The position numbers and the translations under genes were made by a program. From Acidovorax sp. MR-S7 (lineage in GTDB: Bacteria > Pseudomonadota > Gammaproteobacteria > Burkholderiales > Burkholderiaceae_C): a DNA stretch of 49,380 nt. Position 1 is the first letter of the stretch. Each line of letters opens with the position of its first letter. Of this stretch, positions 1 to 8,692 are shown one piece after another. The stretch covers positions 1-49,380 of the forward strand of contig NZ_DF238902.1 of assembly GCF_000400995.2 (NCBI RefSeq), read 5' to 3'. Under the pieces are notes generated by a model. That model did not search any database. It saw only the letters and a list, made by a program, of their open reading frames with translations, and was not told where the DNA came from.

Positions 1-1245
1 GGGGCGGTGCACGCGCGGGCTGGCGCGGCGGCTGGCGATGGCGGCGCGCGCGGCGGCCAGGCGCGGGTCGGCGTCGGCCACGCGGCCGTCCAGCAGGCCG
101 GCGAGCAGCGCCACTTCGCCCAGCTTTTCGGTGGCGAATGCGAGCCAGGTGCGCAACTCGGGGTCCAGCGCATCCTCGCCCGCCAGGCTGACGGGCACGT
201 GCAGCAGCGAGCATGAGGGCGCCACCCACAGCGGCCCGGTGTGCTTGGCGGCCACGGGGCGCAGCAGGGCCAGGGCGGCGTCGGGGTCGGTGCGCCAGAT
301 GTTGCGCCCGTCCACCACGCCCACCGACAGCACCTTGTAGCCCGGCAGCCAGTCGGCCACGCCCGTCAGCTCCTGCGGGGCGCGCACGGCGTCCACGTGC
401 AGGCCGGCCACGGGCAGCTGGCAGGCCAGGCGCAGGTGGCCCTCCAGGGGCGAGAAGTAGGTGGCCAGCAGCACCTGCGGGCCGGCCTTGCCGAGCTGCC
501 AGTACGCGGGCTCGAAGGCCTGTGTCCAGGCGGAGGGCAGGTCCAGGCCCAGGATGGGCTCGTCGATCTGCACCCACTCCACGCCCTGGGCCTTCAGGCG
601 CGCGAGGATCTGCGCGTAGACGGGCAGCAGGCGCTCCAGCAAAGCCAGCCGGTCGAACGGCGCCTCGCCCTTCTCCTTGGACAGCCACAGGAAGGTGAGC
701 GGCCCCACGAGCTGCGCCTTCACGCGGTGGCTCAGCGCCTGGGCCTCGGCCACCTCGTCGAACAGGCGCTCGCTGGCCAGGCGGAACGCGGTGCCGGCGT
801 GCAGCTCGGGCACGAGGTAGTGGTAGTTGGTGTCGAACCACTTGGTCATCTCCAGCGCGGGCTGGCCTTCGCCGGAATGTGGCGCGTGCGCGCAGCCCGC
901 GCCGCAGGCCTCGGCACCGTGGCCTTGCACGCCGCGCGCCATGGCGAAGTAGCGCGCCAGCTCCGGCGTGCCGGGCGCGAAGCCGAAGCGCGGGCTCTCG
1001 CAGCCCAGCATCTGGATGTGGTGGGCCATGTGGTCGTAATAGGCGAAGTCGCCCACCGTAGCGAAGGCCAGGCCCGCGTCGCGCTGGGCCTGCCAGTGGC
1101 GCGCGCGCAGCTGGGCGCCCACGGCTTCGAGCGCGGCGGCGTCGATCTCGCCGCGCCAGTGGCGCTCCAGCGCCGTTTTCAGTTCGCGCTGCGCGCCCAT
1201 GCGGGGAAAGCCCAGTGTGTGGGTGAAGATGGGGGAGGCGGCCAT
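1..1245 (-). CDS. metE: Cobalamin-independent methionine synthase MetE, N-terminal part (runs off the window)
   Basis: Transfers the methyl group of 5-methyltetrahydropteroyl-triglutamate to homocysteine, the last step of methionine synthesis without B12, in the cytoplasm. The frame is open from an ATG at 1245 to base 1 (415 codons), so roughly the C-terminal 45% of a usual ~760-residue protein is missing, including the zinc-binding catalytic half. Visible family blocks are HTLGFPRMG near the N-terminus, EMTKWFDTNYHY, GPLTFLWL and GVEWVQIDEPILGLDLP, all matching the N-terminal MetE domain. An AAGGA stretch lies about 10 nt before the start. It is divergent from metR, the classic arrangement in which MetR with homocysteine activates metE. 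Confidence 0.96.
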   Translation of the reverse strand, partial: MAASPIFTHTLGFPRMGAQRELKTALERHWRGEIDAAALEAVGAQLRARHWQAQRDAGLAFATVGDFAYYDHMAHHIQMLGCESPRFGFAPGTPELARYFAMARGVQGHGAEACGAGCAHAPHSGEGQPALEMTKWFDTNYHYLVPELHAGTAFRLASERLFDEVAEAQALSHRVKAQLVGPLTFLWLSKEKGEAPFDRLALLERLLPVYAQILARLKAQGVEWVQIDEPILGLDLPSAWTQAFEPAYWQLGKAGPQVLLATYFSPLEGHLRLACQLPVAGLHVDAVRAPQELTGVADWLPGYKVLSVGVVDGRNIWRTDPDAALALLRPVAAKHTGPLWVAPSCSLLHVPVSLAGEDALDPELRTWLAFATEKLGEVALLAGLLDGRVADADPRLAAARAAIASRRASPRVHRP

Positions 1246-1342
1246 GGTCCGGAAGTCCTTGTGCAAGAGAAAACCGCGATGGTCGGCCAAGCGCGTTTAT
1301 GATTCAAACGAAAGTTTTGTCTTGTCAGCTTGAATATTTCTA
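1246..1342. promoter_or_regulatory. metE-metR divergent control region
   Basis: 97 bp between the divergent starts, locally AT-rich. It holds imperfect LysR-type dyads: TTCAAACGAA (1303-1312) and TTGAATATTTCTAA (1330-1343), the latter overlapping the metR start and resembling the MetR half-site TGAA. Neither is a perfect TGAA-N5-TTCA box, so operator assignment is inference. No convincing -35/-10 pair was seen. Confidence 0.45.
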
Positions 1343-2272
1343 ATGATGCAGTCCATCCTGGAGGTCCGCCATCTGCGCACGCTGCAGGCCCTGCGCGACA
1401 GCGGCAGCCTGGTGCGGGCGGCGCAGCTGCTCAACCTCACGCAGTCGGCGCTGTCGCACCAGATCAAGCTGCTCGAGGACCGCTACGGCACGCCGTTGTT
1501 CGAGCGCAAGTCCGTGCCGCCGCAGTTCAGCGCCACCGGCGCGCGCCTGCTGCAGCTGGCCGACGCCGTGCTGCCGCAGGTGGAGGCGGCCGAGCGCGAT
1601 GTGGCGCGGCTGTCCCAGGGGCAGGGCGGGCAGATGCGCATCGCCGTGGAGTGCCACACCTGCTTTGACTGGCTGATGCCCGCCATGGACGCCTTCCGCG
1701 CGCGCTGGCCCGAGGTGGAGCTGGACATCGTGAGCGGCTTCCACGCCGACCCCGTGGGCCTGCTGCACCAGGGCCGGGCGGACCTGGCCATCGTCTCCGA
1801 GCTGGACGCCGGGGAGGCGGGCGCCGTGGACTACCACCCCCTGTTCGGCTTCGAGATCCGCGCGCTGCTGGCCCACGGCCACCCGCTGCTGGACAAGCCC
1901 TTCCTGCAGGCGCAGGACTTCGCGGACCAGACCCTCATCACCTACCCGGTGCCCGACGAGATGTTGGACCTCGTGCGCCAGGTGCTGGAGCCCGCCGGCG
2001 TGCGCCCGCCCCGGCGCACCACCGAGCTGACGGTGGCCATGCTGCAGCTCGTGGCCAGCGGCCGGGGCGTGGCCGCCCTGCCACTGTGGGCGGTGCAGGG
2101 CTACCTGGACCGGGGCTACGTGGCCGCGCGCCCCATCGGCGCGCGCGGCTTGCGCGGCGAACTGCACGCGGCCTGCCTGCCGCAGCTCTCGCCCAGGCCC
2201 TTCCTGCAGGACTTCGTGCGCGTGACGCGCGAGACGAGCTTCGTCACGCTCAAGGGCGTAGAGCTGCTTTAG
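1343..2272 (+). CDS. metR: LysR-family regulator MetR
   Basis: 309-residue LysR-type activator, expected to control metE and other methionine genes with homocysteine as coinducer. The winged HTH is at about residues 5-64 (LRTLQALRDSGSLVRAAQLL, then TQSALSHQIKLLE). The effector domain follows, with the MetR-typical blocks IAVECHTCFDWL and GVAALPLWAV, which line up with enterobacterial MetR. The usual length is 300-317. Two ATGs are adjacent (1343 and 1346) with no good ribosome-binding site. It is divergent from metE, which supports the assignment. A palindromic repeat copy starts right after the stop codon. Confidence 0.93.
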   Translation: MMQSILEVRHLRTLQALRDSGSLVRAAQLLNLTQSALSHQIKLLEDRYGTPLFERKSVPPQFSATGARLLQLADAVLPQVEAAERDVARLSQGQGGQMRIAVECHTCFDWLMPAMDAFRARWPEVELDIVSGFHADPVGLLHQGRADLAIVSELDAGEAGAVDYHPLFGFEIRALLAHGHPLLDKPFLQAQDFADQTLITYPVPDEMLDLVRQVLEPAGVRPPRRTTELTVAMLQLVASGRGVAALPLWAVQGYLDRGYVAARPIGARGLRGELHAACLPQLSPRPFLQDFVRVTRETSFVTLKGVELL

Positions 2273-2317
2273 TTTTGATAGCTGCTTGCGCTTTCTGGAT
2301 ACGCGCTAGAGACTGAT
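2273..2317. repeat. Palindromic intergenic repeat, copy 1
   Basis: Copy of the ~50-bp family: GATAGCTGC block, TGCGCTTTC / ACGCGCTAGAG imperfect stem, then a CTGATCTCATT tail. It fills the gap between the convergent ends of metR and prpB and may serve both as a weak bidirectional terminator. Its stem is among the most degenerate in the window. Confidence 0.8.
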
Positions 2318-2318
2318 C

Positions 2319-3176
2319 TCATTCGTATTTCTTTTCGAGCGCATCCCAGAACGGCTTGCCTACCAGCCGCTGGCGCTCGGCGAACGGGGCGACCAGCGCC
2401 GGGTCTTCGCGCACCTCGCGCGCGTCGCGCAGCTGGGTCAGCACCTTCTGCATGCCGGCCACGGCGCCCTGCAGCGCGGCGTTGGCGTAGAGCACGAAGC
2501 CGTAGCCGAGCCGGCCCAGCTCGTCGGCGCCCACGATGGGCGTCTTGCCGCCGATGACCATGTTCATGAGCTGGGGCGCTTGCAGGCGCTGGGGCAGGGC
2601 GCGCACGTGTTCCGCCGTGGTGACGGCCTCGACGAAGAGGATGTCGGCGCCCGCCTCGGCGTACGCTTGGGCGCGCTCCACGGCGGCGTCGAAGCCGTGC
2701 ACGGCCGCCGCGTCGGTGCGGGCCATGACCAGCAGGCCGTCGCGGCGCGCATCCACGGCGGCGCGGATCTTGCCGACCATCTCGCCAGCCTCGATCACGG
2801 CCTTGCCGTTGAAGTGGCCGCAGCGCTTCGGGCTCACCTGGTCTTCGAGCTGGATGCAGTCCGCGCCCGCGCGCTCCAGGGTGCGCACGGCGTGGTAGGT
2901 GTTGAGCGCGTTGCCGAAGCCGGTGTCGGCGTCCACGATCAACGGCACCTCCACCGCGTCGCGGATGCGGGCGGTGTGGTCGGCGATGTCGGTCAGGCCC
3001 ATGAAGGCCTGGTCGGGCAGGCCGAACCACATGTTGGTGACCCCCGCGCCGGTGACGTAGATCGCCTCGTAGCCCAGGTCGGCGACGACACGGGCGGAGA
3101 GGGCGTTGAATGCGCCAGGGACGATGACGCCCCGGCGGGCTTCGGCGAGGGCCTTGAGTTGCTGCTTGGTGTTCAT
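2319..3176 (-). CDS. prpB: 2-methylisocitrate lyase PrpB
   Basis: Splits 2-methylisocitrate into pyruvate and succinate, the last step of the methylcitrate cycle for propionyl-CoA. The product has 285 residues and starts MNTKQQLKALAEARRG. The superfamily signature KRCGH is present (SPKRCGHFNGKAVI), as are the metal-binding DADTGFGN and IQLEDQ blocks. I chose the start at 3176 over longer upstream options because it gives the family N-terminus and a 4-nt ATGA overlap with the prpF stop, implying translational coupling. It is the last gene of the minus-strand prp operon, an unusual place for prpB, which usually comes first. Confidence 0.95.
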   Translation of the reverse strand: MNTKQQLKALAEARRGVIVPGAFNALSARVVADLGYEAIYVTGAGVTNMWFGLPDQAFMGLTDIADHTARIRDAVEVPLIVDADTGFGNALNTYHAVRTLERAGADCIQLEDQVSPKRCGHFNGKAVIEAGEMVGKIRAAVDARRDGLLVMARTDAAAVHGFDAAVERAQAYAEAGADILFVEAVTTAEHVRALPQRLQAPQLMNMVIGGKTPIVGADELGRLGYGFVLYANAALQGAVAGMQKVLTQLRDAREVREDPALVAPFAERQRLVGKPFWDALEKKYE

Positions 3177-4351
3177 GCGGATGCCTGGAAAGTGTCGGCG
3201 GGGATGCGTACCCAGCCTTCCATGAGGATGCGGGCGCTGCGGCTCATGAGGGCTTTGGTGACTGTCCACTGGCCATTGATTTGCTGTGCTTCGGCGCCCA
3301 CGCGCAAAGTGCCCGAGGGGTGGCCGAAGCGCACGGCGTTGCGTGTGCCGCCACCGGCTGCCAGGTTGACCAGCGTGCCCGGAATAGCCGCCGCCGTACC
3401 GATGGCCACGGCCGCCGTGCCCATCATGGCGTGGTGCAGCTTGCCCATGGACAGGGCGCGCGCGAGCAGGTCGATGTCGCCCGCTTCGATGCGCTTGCCG
3501 CTGGACGCGGTGTAGCCGGCGGGCGGGGCGACGAAGGCGATCTTTGGCGTGTGCTGGCGCTGGGCGGCCTCGGCCACGTCGCGGATCAGGCCCATCCTGA
3601 CGGCGCCGTGCGCGCGGATGATTTCGAAGCGCGCGAGCGCGGCGCGGTCCTCGTTGATGTCGCCCTGCAGCTCGGTGCCGGTGTAGCCGATGTCCCTGGC
3701 ATTGAGGAAGATGATGGGAATGCCCGCGTTGATGAGCGTGGCCTGGAAGCTGCCGACTCCCGGCACCTCCAGCGTGTCCACCACGTTGCCGGTGGGGAAC
3801 ATCGCGCCGCTCTCATCGGCAGGTTCAAGGAACTCCAGCGGCACCTCGGCGGCGGGGAAGGTCACGCCGTCCAGCTCGAAGTCGCCCGTCTCCTGCACCT
3901 GGCCGTTGCTGATCGGCACATGGGCCACGATGGTCTTGGCCGTATTGGCCTGCCAGATGCGCACGGTCACGCTGCCTTGGATGGGAATGCGCGCCGCGTC
4001 GATCAGCCCCAGGTGGATGGCGCACGGCCCCACGGCGGCGGAGAGGTTGCCGCAGTTGCCGCTCCAGTCGACGAAGGGCCGGTCGATGCTGACCTGCCCG
4101 AACAGGTAGTCGACGTCGTGCCCGGGCCGCGTGCTGCGGGAGAGGATGACGGCCTTGCTGGTGCTGGACGAGGCGTTGCCCAGGCCGTCGATCTGCTTGC
4201 CGTAGGGGTCGGGGCTGCCCAGCACGCGCAGCAGGATGGCGTCGCGCTGCGGGCCGGGCGGGGGCAGGTCTTTCGCGTCGAAGAACACGCCCTTGCTGGT
4301 GCCGCCGCGCAGGTAGGTGGCGGGGATCTTGATTTGCGGTGAGTTGCTCAT
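3173..4351 (-). CDS. prpF: 2-methylaconitate cis-trans isomerase PrpF
   Basis: 392-residue PrpF, which isomerises the 2-methyl-trans-aconitate made by AcnD so that it can be rehydrated. The product starts MSNSPQIKIPATYLRGGTSK, and the TYLRGGTSKGVFF block is a hallmark of the family, followed by DGLGNASSSTSK and DWSGNCGNLSAAVGP, whose Cys and Lys-containing loops line the active site of the diaminopimelate-epimerase-like fold. The length is as expected (about 390-397). It lies between acnD (27-nt gap holding part of a palindromic repeat) and prpB (4-nt overlap). The acnD/prpF pair replaces the PrpD route of enterobacteria. Confidence 0.95.
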   Translation of the reverse strand: MSNSPQIKIPATYLRGGTSKGVFFDAKDLPPPGPQRDAILLRVLGSPDPYGKQIDGLGNASSSTSKAVILSRSTRPGHDVDYLFGQVSIDRPFVDWSGNCGNLSAAVGPCAIHLGLIDAARIPIQGSVTVRIWQANTAKTIVAHVPISNGQVQETGDFELDGVTFPAAEVPLEFLEPADESGAMFPTGNVVDTLEVPGVGSFQATLINAGIPIIFLNARDIGYTGTELQGDINEDRAALARFEIIRAHGAVRMGLIRDVAEAAQRQHTPKIAFVAPPAGYTASSGKRIEAGDIDLLARALSMGKLHHAMMGTAAVAIGTAAAIPGTLVNLAAGGGTRNAVRFGHPSGTLRVGAEAQQINGQWTVTKALMSRSARILMEGWVRIPADTFQASA

Positions 4352-4400
4352 TTTTCAATAGCTGGTGGCGCTTGAGCATCAAGCGCTGCAGGCCGATTGG
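4352..4400. repeat. Palindromic intergenic repeat, copy 2 (inside prp operon)
   Basis: Copy with CAATAGCTG, stem GGCGCTTGA-GCA-TCAAGCGCTGC and tail AGGCCGATTG. It lies between acnD and prpF and extends into the acnD 3' end, supplying its stop codon and last six codons (QSACSA). A stable hairpin here could separate expression of acnD from prpF-prpB. Confidence 0.82.
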
Positions 4401-7012
4401 GCCAGAAAGTCCTGGGCGAAGCGCTGCAGCACGCCGCCCGCTTCGTACACCGAGACTTCCTCGGCCGTGTCGAGGCGGCAGGTGACGTCGACGCGATCGG
4501 TCTGGCCGTTCCTGCGGTGGATGACCAGCGTGAGGTCGGCGCGCGGCTGCAGGTCGCCCTCCACGTCATACGTTTCTGTCCCGTCGAGTTGCAGCGTGAG
4601 GCGGTTGACGCCCGGCTTGAACTCCAACGGCAGCACGCCCATGCCGATCAGGTTGGTGCGGTGGATGCGCTCGAAGCCCTCGGCCACCACCGTTTCCACG
4701 CCCGCCAGGCGCACGCCCTTGGCGGCCCAGTCGCGGCTGGAGCCCTGGCCGTAGTCGGCGCCGGCGATGATGATGAGCGGCTGGCGGCGGTTCAGGTAGG
4801 TCTCGATGGCCTCCCACATGCGCACCACCTGGCCTTCGGGCTCGATGCGGGCCAGCGACCCCTTCTTCACCTGGCCATCGACCACGGCCATCTCGTTGAC
4901 GAGCTGCGGGTTGGCGAAGGTGGCGCGCATGGCGGTCAGGTGGTCGCCGCGGTGCGTGGCGTAGGAGTTGAAGTCCTCCTCGGGCAGGCCCATCCTGTGC
5001 AGGTACTCGCCGGCGGCGCTGTCCAGCAGGATCGCGTTGGACGGTGACAGGTGGTCGGTGGTGATGTTGTCGGGCAGCAGGGCCAGCGGGCGCATGCCCT
5101 TGAGCGTGCGCGGGAAGGCCGCCAGCGCGCCCACGCCTTCCGTGTCCCAGTACGGCGGGCGGCGGATGTAGGTGGACTGCGGGCGCCAGTCGTACTGCGG
5201 CGCGGCTTTTTCGCCGTCATCGACACGGATGGTGAACATCGGCTCATAGACCTTGCGGAACTGCTCGGGCTTGACCGCCTTCGCGACGATGGCGTCGATC
5301 TCCTCGTCGCTGGGCCAGATGTCCTTCAGGCGGATTTCCTTGCCGTCCACCACCGTGAGCACGTCGTTCTCGATGTCGAAACGCACCGTGCCCGCGATCG
5401 CATAGGCCACCACCAGCGGCGGCGAGGCCAGGAACGCCTGCTTGGCATACGGGTGGATGCGTCCGTCGAAATTGCGGTTGCCCGAGAGCACGGCTGTGGC
5501 GTAGAGGTCGCGGTCGATGATCTCCTGCTGGATCTTCGGGTCGAGTGCGCCGCTCATGCCGTTGCAGGTGGTGCAGGCGAAGGCGACGATGCCGAAGCCG
5601 AGCTTTTCCAGATCGCCGAGCAGGTTCGCTTCCTCCAAATACAGCTCCACGGCCTTGGAGCCTGGCGCGAGCGAGGTCTTGACCCAGGGCTTGCGCACCA
5701 GGCCCAGCCGGTTGGCGTTGCGCGCCAGCAGCGCGGCGGCGATCACGTTGCGTGGGTTGCTGGTGTTGGTGCAGCTGGTGATGGCGGCGATGATGACGGC
5801 GCCGTCGGGCATCAGGCCGCGCGCTTCTTCCGAGCGCGCCATCTCCAGCTTGATGGGGCCCGCGATGCCGCGGTCCACCAGCGCCGACGTGGGCAGGCGG
5901 CGGTGCGGGTTGGACGGGCCGGCCATGTTGCGCACCACGCTGGACAGGTCGAACGCCAGCACGCGCTCGTACTGCGCGGTTTGCAGCGCCGTGCGCCAGA
6001 AGCCCGCCTGCCTGGCGTAGTTCTCGACCAGCGCGATCTGTTCGGGGCTGCGGTCGGTGAGCCTGAGGTAGTCGATGGTCTGCTGGTCGATGTAGAACAG
6101 CGCCGCCGTGGCGCCGTACTCGGGGCACATGTTCGAGATGGTCGCGCGGTCGCCGATCGAGAGGCTGTCCGCGCCCTCGCCGAAGAACTCCACATACGCG
6201 CCCACCACCTTCTCCTTGCGCAGGAACTCGGTCAGCGCCAGGGCGATGTCGGTCGCGGTGATGCCCGGCTGGCGCCTGCCGGTGAGCCTGACGCCCACGA
6301 TGTCGGGCAGGCGCATCCACGAGGCGCGGCCCAGCATCACGTTCTCGGCCTCCAGCCCGCCCACGCCCACGGCGATCACGCCCAGCGCGTCGACGTGCGG
6401 CGTGTGGCTGTCGGTGCCCACGCAGGTGTCGGGGAAGGCCACGCCGTCCTGTACGTAGACCACGGGAGACATTTTTTCCAGGTTGATCTGGTGCATGATC
6501 CCGTTGCCCGCCGGGATCACGTCCACGTTGGCGAAGGCCTTCTTCGTCCACTCGATGAAGTGGAAGCGGTCCTCGTTGCGGCGGTCCTCGATGGCGCGGT
6601 TCTTGGCGAACGCATCGGGGTCGTAGCCGCCGCATTCCACGGCCAGCGAGTGGTCCACGATGAGCTGCACCGGCACGACGGGGTTCACGGCAGCGGGGTC
6701 GCCGCCTTCTTGCGCAATCGCATCGCGCAGGCCGGCCAGATCGACCAGCGCGGTCTGCCCCAGGATGTCGTGGCACACCACGCGCACCGGGAACCAGGGG
6801 AAGTCCAGCTCGCGCTTGCGCAGGGTGAGCTGGCGCAGGTAGCCGTTCAACTGCGCCGGGTCGGCGCGGCGCACCAGGTTCTCGGCGTGCACGCGGGCGG
6901 TGTAGGGCAGGGTGTCCCAGGCGCCGGGCCGGAGGGACTCGACGGCCTCGCGCGCGTCGAAGTAGTCAAGCGCCGTGCCGGGCAGGCGCTTGCGGAATGC
7001 GTTGTTCATCAT
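4379..7012 (-). CDS. acnD: Fe/S-dependent 2-methylisocitrate dehydratase AcnD
   Basis: 877-residue aconitase-family enzyme that dehydrates 2-methylcitrate, giving 2-methyl-trans-aconitate for PrpF. The iron-sulfur ligands are visible in SCTNTSNP and FACTTCNGMSG, the swivel domain in DYGQGSSRDWAAKG, and the substrate-loop region in CVGTDSHTPHVDALG. The length is slightly above the usual ~865. The start is MMNNAFRKR at 7012, with a second ATG one codon later. The gap to prpC is 18 nt, consistent with one operon. The last residues QSACSA are encoded by a palindromic repeat copy, so the C-terminus is probably not ancestral. It is assigned to AcnD rather than AcnA because prpF and prpC flank it. 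Confidence 0.95.
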   Translation of the reverse strand: MMNNAFRKRLPGTALDYFDAREAVESLRPGAWDTLPYTARVHAENLVRRADPAQLNGYLRQLTLRKRELDFPWFPVRVVCHDILGQTALVDLAGLRDAIAQEGGDPAAVNPVVPVQLIVDHSLAVECGGYDPDAFAKNRAIEDRRNEDRFHFIEWTKKAFANVDVIPAGNGIMHQINLEKMSPVVYVQDGVAFPDTCVGTDSHTPHVDALGVIAVGVGGLEAENVMLGRASWMRLPDIVGVRLTGRRQPGITATDIALALTEFLRKEKVVGAYVEFFGEGADSLSIGDRATISNMCPEYGATAALFYIDQQTIDYLRLTDRSPEQIALVENYARQAGFWRTALQTAQYERVLAFDLSSVVRNMAGPSNPHRRLPTSALVDRGIAGPIKLEMARSEEARGLMPDGAVIIAAITSCTNTSNPRNVIAAALLARNANRLGLVRKPWVKTSLAPGSKAVELYLEEANLLGDLEKLGFGIVAFACTTCNGMSGALDPKIQQEIIDRDLYATAVLSGNRNFDGRIHPYAKQAFLASPPLVVAYAIAGTVRFDIENDVLTVVDGKEIRLKDIWPSDEEIDAIVAKAVKPEQFRKVYEPMFTIRVDDGEKAAPQYDWRPQSTYIRRPPYWDTEGVGALAAFPRTLKGMRPLALLPDNITTDHLSPSNAILLDSAAGEYLHRMGLPEEDFNSYATHRGDHLTAMRATFANPQLVNEMAVVDGQVKKGSLARIEPEGQVVRMWEAIETYLNRRQPLIIIAGADYGQGSSRDWAAKGVRLAGVETVVAEGFERIHRTNLIGMGVLPLEFKPGVNRLTLQLDGTETYDVEGDLQPRADLTLVIHRRNGQTDRVDVTCRLDTAEEVSVYEAGGVLQRFAQDFLAQSACSA

Positions 7013-7030
7013 CGTGGAGCGAGGCAGGGA

Positions 7031-8188
7031 TCAGCGGCGTTGTTCGATCGGGACGAAGGTCTGGTCTTCCGGGCCCGTGTAGTTCGCGCTGGGCCGGATG
7101 ATCTTGTTGTCGATGCGCTGCTCGACGATGTGCGCCGCCCAGCCGCTGGTGCGCGCGATCACGAACAGCGGGGTGAACATGGCGGTGGGCACGCCCATCA
7201 TGTGGTAGCTCACGGCGCTGAACCAGTCGAGGTTGGGGAACATTTTCTTCACTTCCAACATGACCTGCTCCAGCCGCTCGGCGATGTCGTACATCTTGGT
7301 CGAGCCCGCCTCGTCGGACAGGCGCTTGGCCACGCCCTTGATGACGACGTTGCGCGGATCGCTCACCGTGTAGACCGGGTGGCCGAAGCCGATCACCACT
7401 TCCTTGGCCTCCACGCGGCGGCGGATATCTTCTTCCGCCTCATCGGGGTTGTCGTAGCGCTTCTGGATCTCGAAGGCCACCTCGTTCGCGCCGCCGTGCT
7501 TGGGGCCGCGCAGCGCGCCGATGGCGCCGGTGATGGCCGAGTACACGTCGCTGCCCGTGCCCGCCACCACGCGCGCGGTGAAGGTCGATGCGTTGAACTC
7601 GTGCTCCGCATAGAGGTTGAGCGAAGTGTGCATGGCCCGCTCCCACGCTGCGCTGGGCTTCCTGCCGTGCAGCAGGTGCAGGAAGTGCGCGCCGATGGAG
7701 TCGTCCTCCGTCTCCACCTCGATGCGCTTGCCCGAGCTGCTGAAGTGGTACCAGTACAGCAGCATGGAGCCGAGCGAGGCCATGAGCCGGTCGGCGATGT
7801 CGCGCGCGCCCGGCAGGTTGTGGTCGTCCTTCTCGGGCAGCGCGCAGCCCAGGGCGGAGACGCCCGTGCGCATCACGTCCATCGGGTGGCTGGCGGCGGG
7901 CAGCTGCTCCAGCGCCTGCTTCACGCTGATGGGCAGGCCGCGCAGCGCCTTGAGCTTGGCCTTGTACGCGGCGAGTTCGGCGCGCGTGGGCAGCTTGCCG
8001 TGCACCAGCAGGTGGGCGATTTCCTCGAACTCGCAGACCTCGGCGATGTCCAGGATGTCGTAGCCGCGGTAGTGCAGGTCGTTGCCCGTGCGGCCCACGG
8101 TGCACAGTGCCGTGTTGCCGGCGGTCACGCCCGAGAGGGCGACGGATTTCTTCGCCTTGGGGGCGGCGGTCGTGGTGGCGGTGGTCAT
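7031..8188 (-). CDS. prpC: 2-methylcitrate synthase PrpC
   Basis: Condenses propionyl-CoA with oxaloacetate to 2-methylcitrate, the entry step of the cycle. The product is 385 residues from [14 protein letters not shown]. It is a citrate-synthase fold with LHYRGYDI near the N-terminus and active-site blocks HGGANEVAF and [14 protein letters not shown]. The [11 protein letters not shown] form is typical of methylcitrate rather than citrate synthases. The start at 8188 was chosen because it gives a 4-nt ATGA overlap with the upstream thioesterase gene and the family N-terminus; longer upstream extensions are low-complexity shadow sequence. Confidence 0.95.
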   Translation of the reverse strand: MTTATTTAAPKAKKSVALSGVTAGNTALCTVGRTGNDLHYRGYDILDIAEVCEFEEIAHLLVHGKLPTRAELAAYKAKLKALRGLPISVKQALEQLPAASHPMDVMRTGVSALGCALPEKDDHNLPGARDIADRLMASLGSMLLYWYHFSSSGKRIEVETEDDSIGAHFLHLLHGRKPSAAWERAMHTSLNLYAEHEFNASTFTARVVAGTGSDVYSAITGAIGALRGPKHGGANEVAFEIQKRYDNPDEAEEDIRRRVEAKEVVIGFGHPVYTVSDPRNVVIKGVAKRLSDEAGSTKMYDIAERLEQVMLEVKKMFPNLDWFSAVSYHMMGVPTAMFTPLFVIARTSGWAAHIVEQRIDNKIIRPSANYTGPEDQTFVPIEQRR

Positions 8189-8580
8189 GTGGTCTCCGGT
8201 TTCAGGTAGGCGTTGGCGATGGGCGCGGGGCGGCCGTGGGCGTCCACGGCCACCATCTCGAAAACCCCTTTCAGCACTTCTTCGGTCGGCGTGCCCGGGG
8301 CCTGCGCGAGGCCGGTCACGCACACGGTGAGCGAGCTGCGGCCCACGCGGCTGACCCAGGCGCGCAGCAGGAGCTGCTGGCCCACGCCCACGGGGGCGAG
8401 GAAGTCCACGCGGGTCACGCTGGCCATCACCACCTCGCGCTGCGCCGCCCCGCGCGCGGCCAGGAAAGCAGCACGGGCCATGCGGTTCAGCCCGTTGCCG
8501 GCGAACAGCGTGCCGTGGTGGTTGGCATCTCCGGGAAACACCATGTCCGCCGTCTCGGCGGTGCCTTGGGGGGTTGTCAT
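8185..8580 (-). CDS. Hot-dog fold acyl-CoA thioesterase (YciA/BACH type)
   Basis: 131-residue single hot-dog domain from [12 protein letters not shown]. The segment [29 protein letters not shown] is the acyl-CoA thioesterase signature region (broken here by no gap: Asn/His-rich loop at about 20-26, helix after it), and a beta-sheet core [15 protein letters not shown] follows. The family hydrolyses short- to long-chain acyl-CoA to free acid and CoA. As first gene of the prp operon, translationally coupled to prpC, it may relieve propionyl-CoA or CoA limitation when the cycle is overloaded; that role is inference. An alternative GTG start lies at 8598. Confidence 0.85.
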   Translation of the reverse strand: MTTPQGTAETADMVFPGDANHHGTLFAGNGLNRMARAAFLAARGAAQREVVMASVTRVDFLAPVGVGQQLLLRAWVSRVGRSSLTVCVTGLAQAPGTPTEEVLKGVFEMVAVDAHGRPAPIANAYLKPETT

Positions 8581-8582
8581 GC

Positions 8583-8674
8583 TTCGCAATCTACGCACAA
8601 TAGCTCCCCCGCATAAGGCCTGAATTGGCGAATGGTTGTGAACTTTTCCCCCGGGTTTTGCGAATATTGCGAAA
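8583..8674. promoter_or_regulatory. Repeated TTGCGAA boxes in the prp divergent promoter
   Basis: The gap between the prp operon and the divergent regulator carries copies of one short motif: TTCGCAAT (8583-8590, inverted), TTGGCGAA (8625-8632), TTTGCGAA (8657-8664) and ATTGCGAAA (8666-8674), the last two in tandem with 9-bp spacing. They resemble the TTTGCAA-type sites bound by RamB/PrpR regulators of Actinobacteria. They are the best candidates for the operator of the adjacent ScfR-type regulator. Confidence 0.6.
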
Positions 8675-8692
8675 GATCAGCAAGAGAGAGCG

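Noticed and set aside
5051-8209. 1052-residue plus-strand reading frame opposite acnD and prpC
   Set aside because: His/Arg/Gly-rich translation with no family pattern; it is the antisense shadow of two well-supported genes, common in GC-rich DNA.
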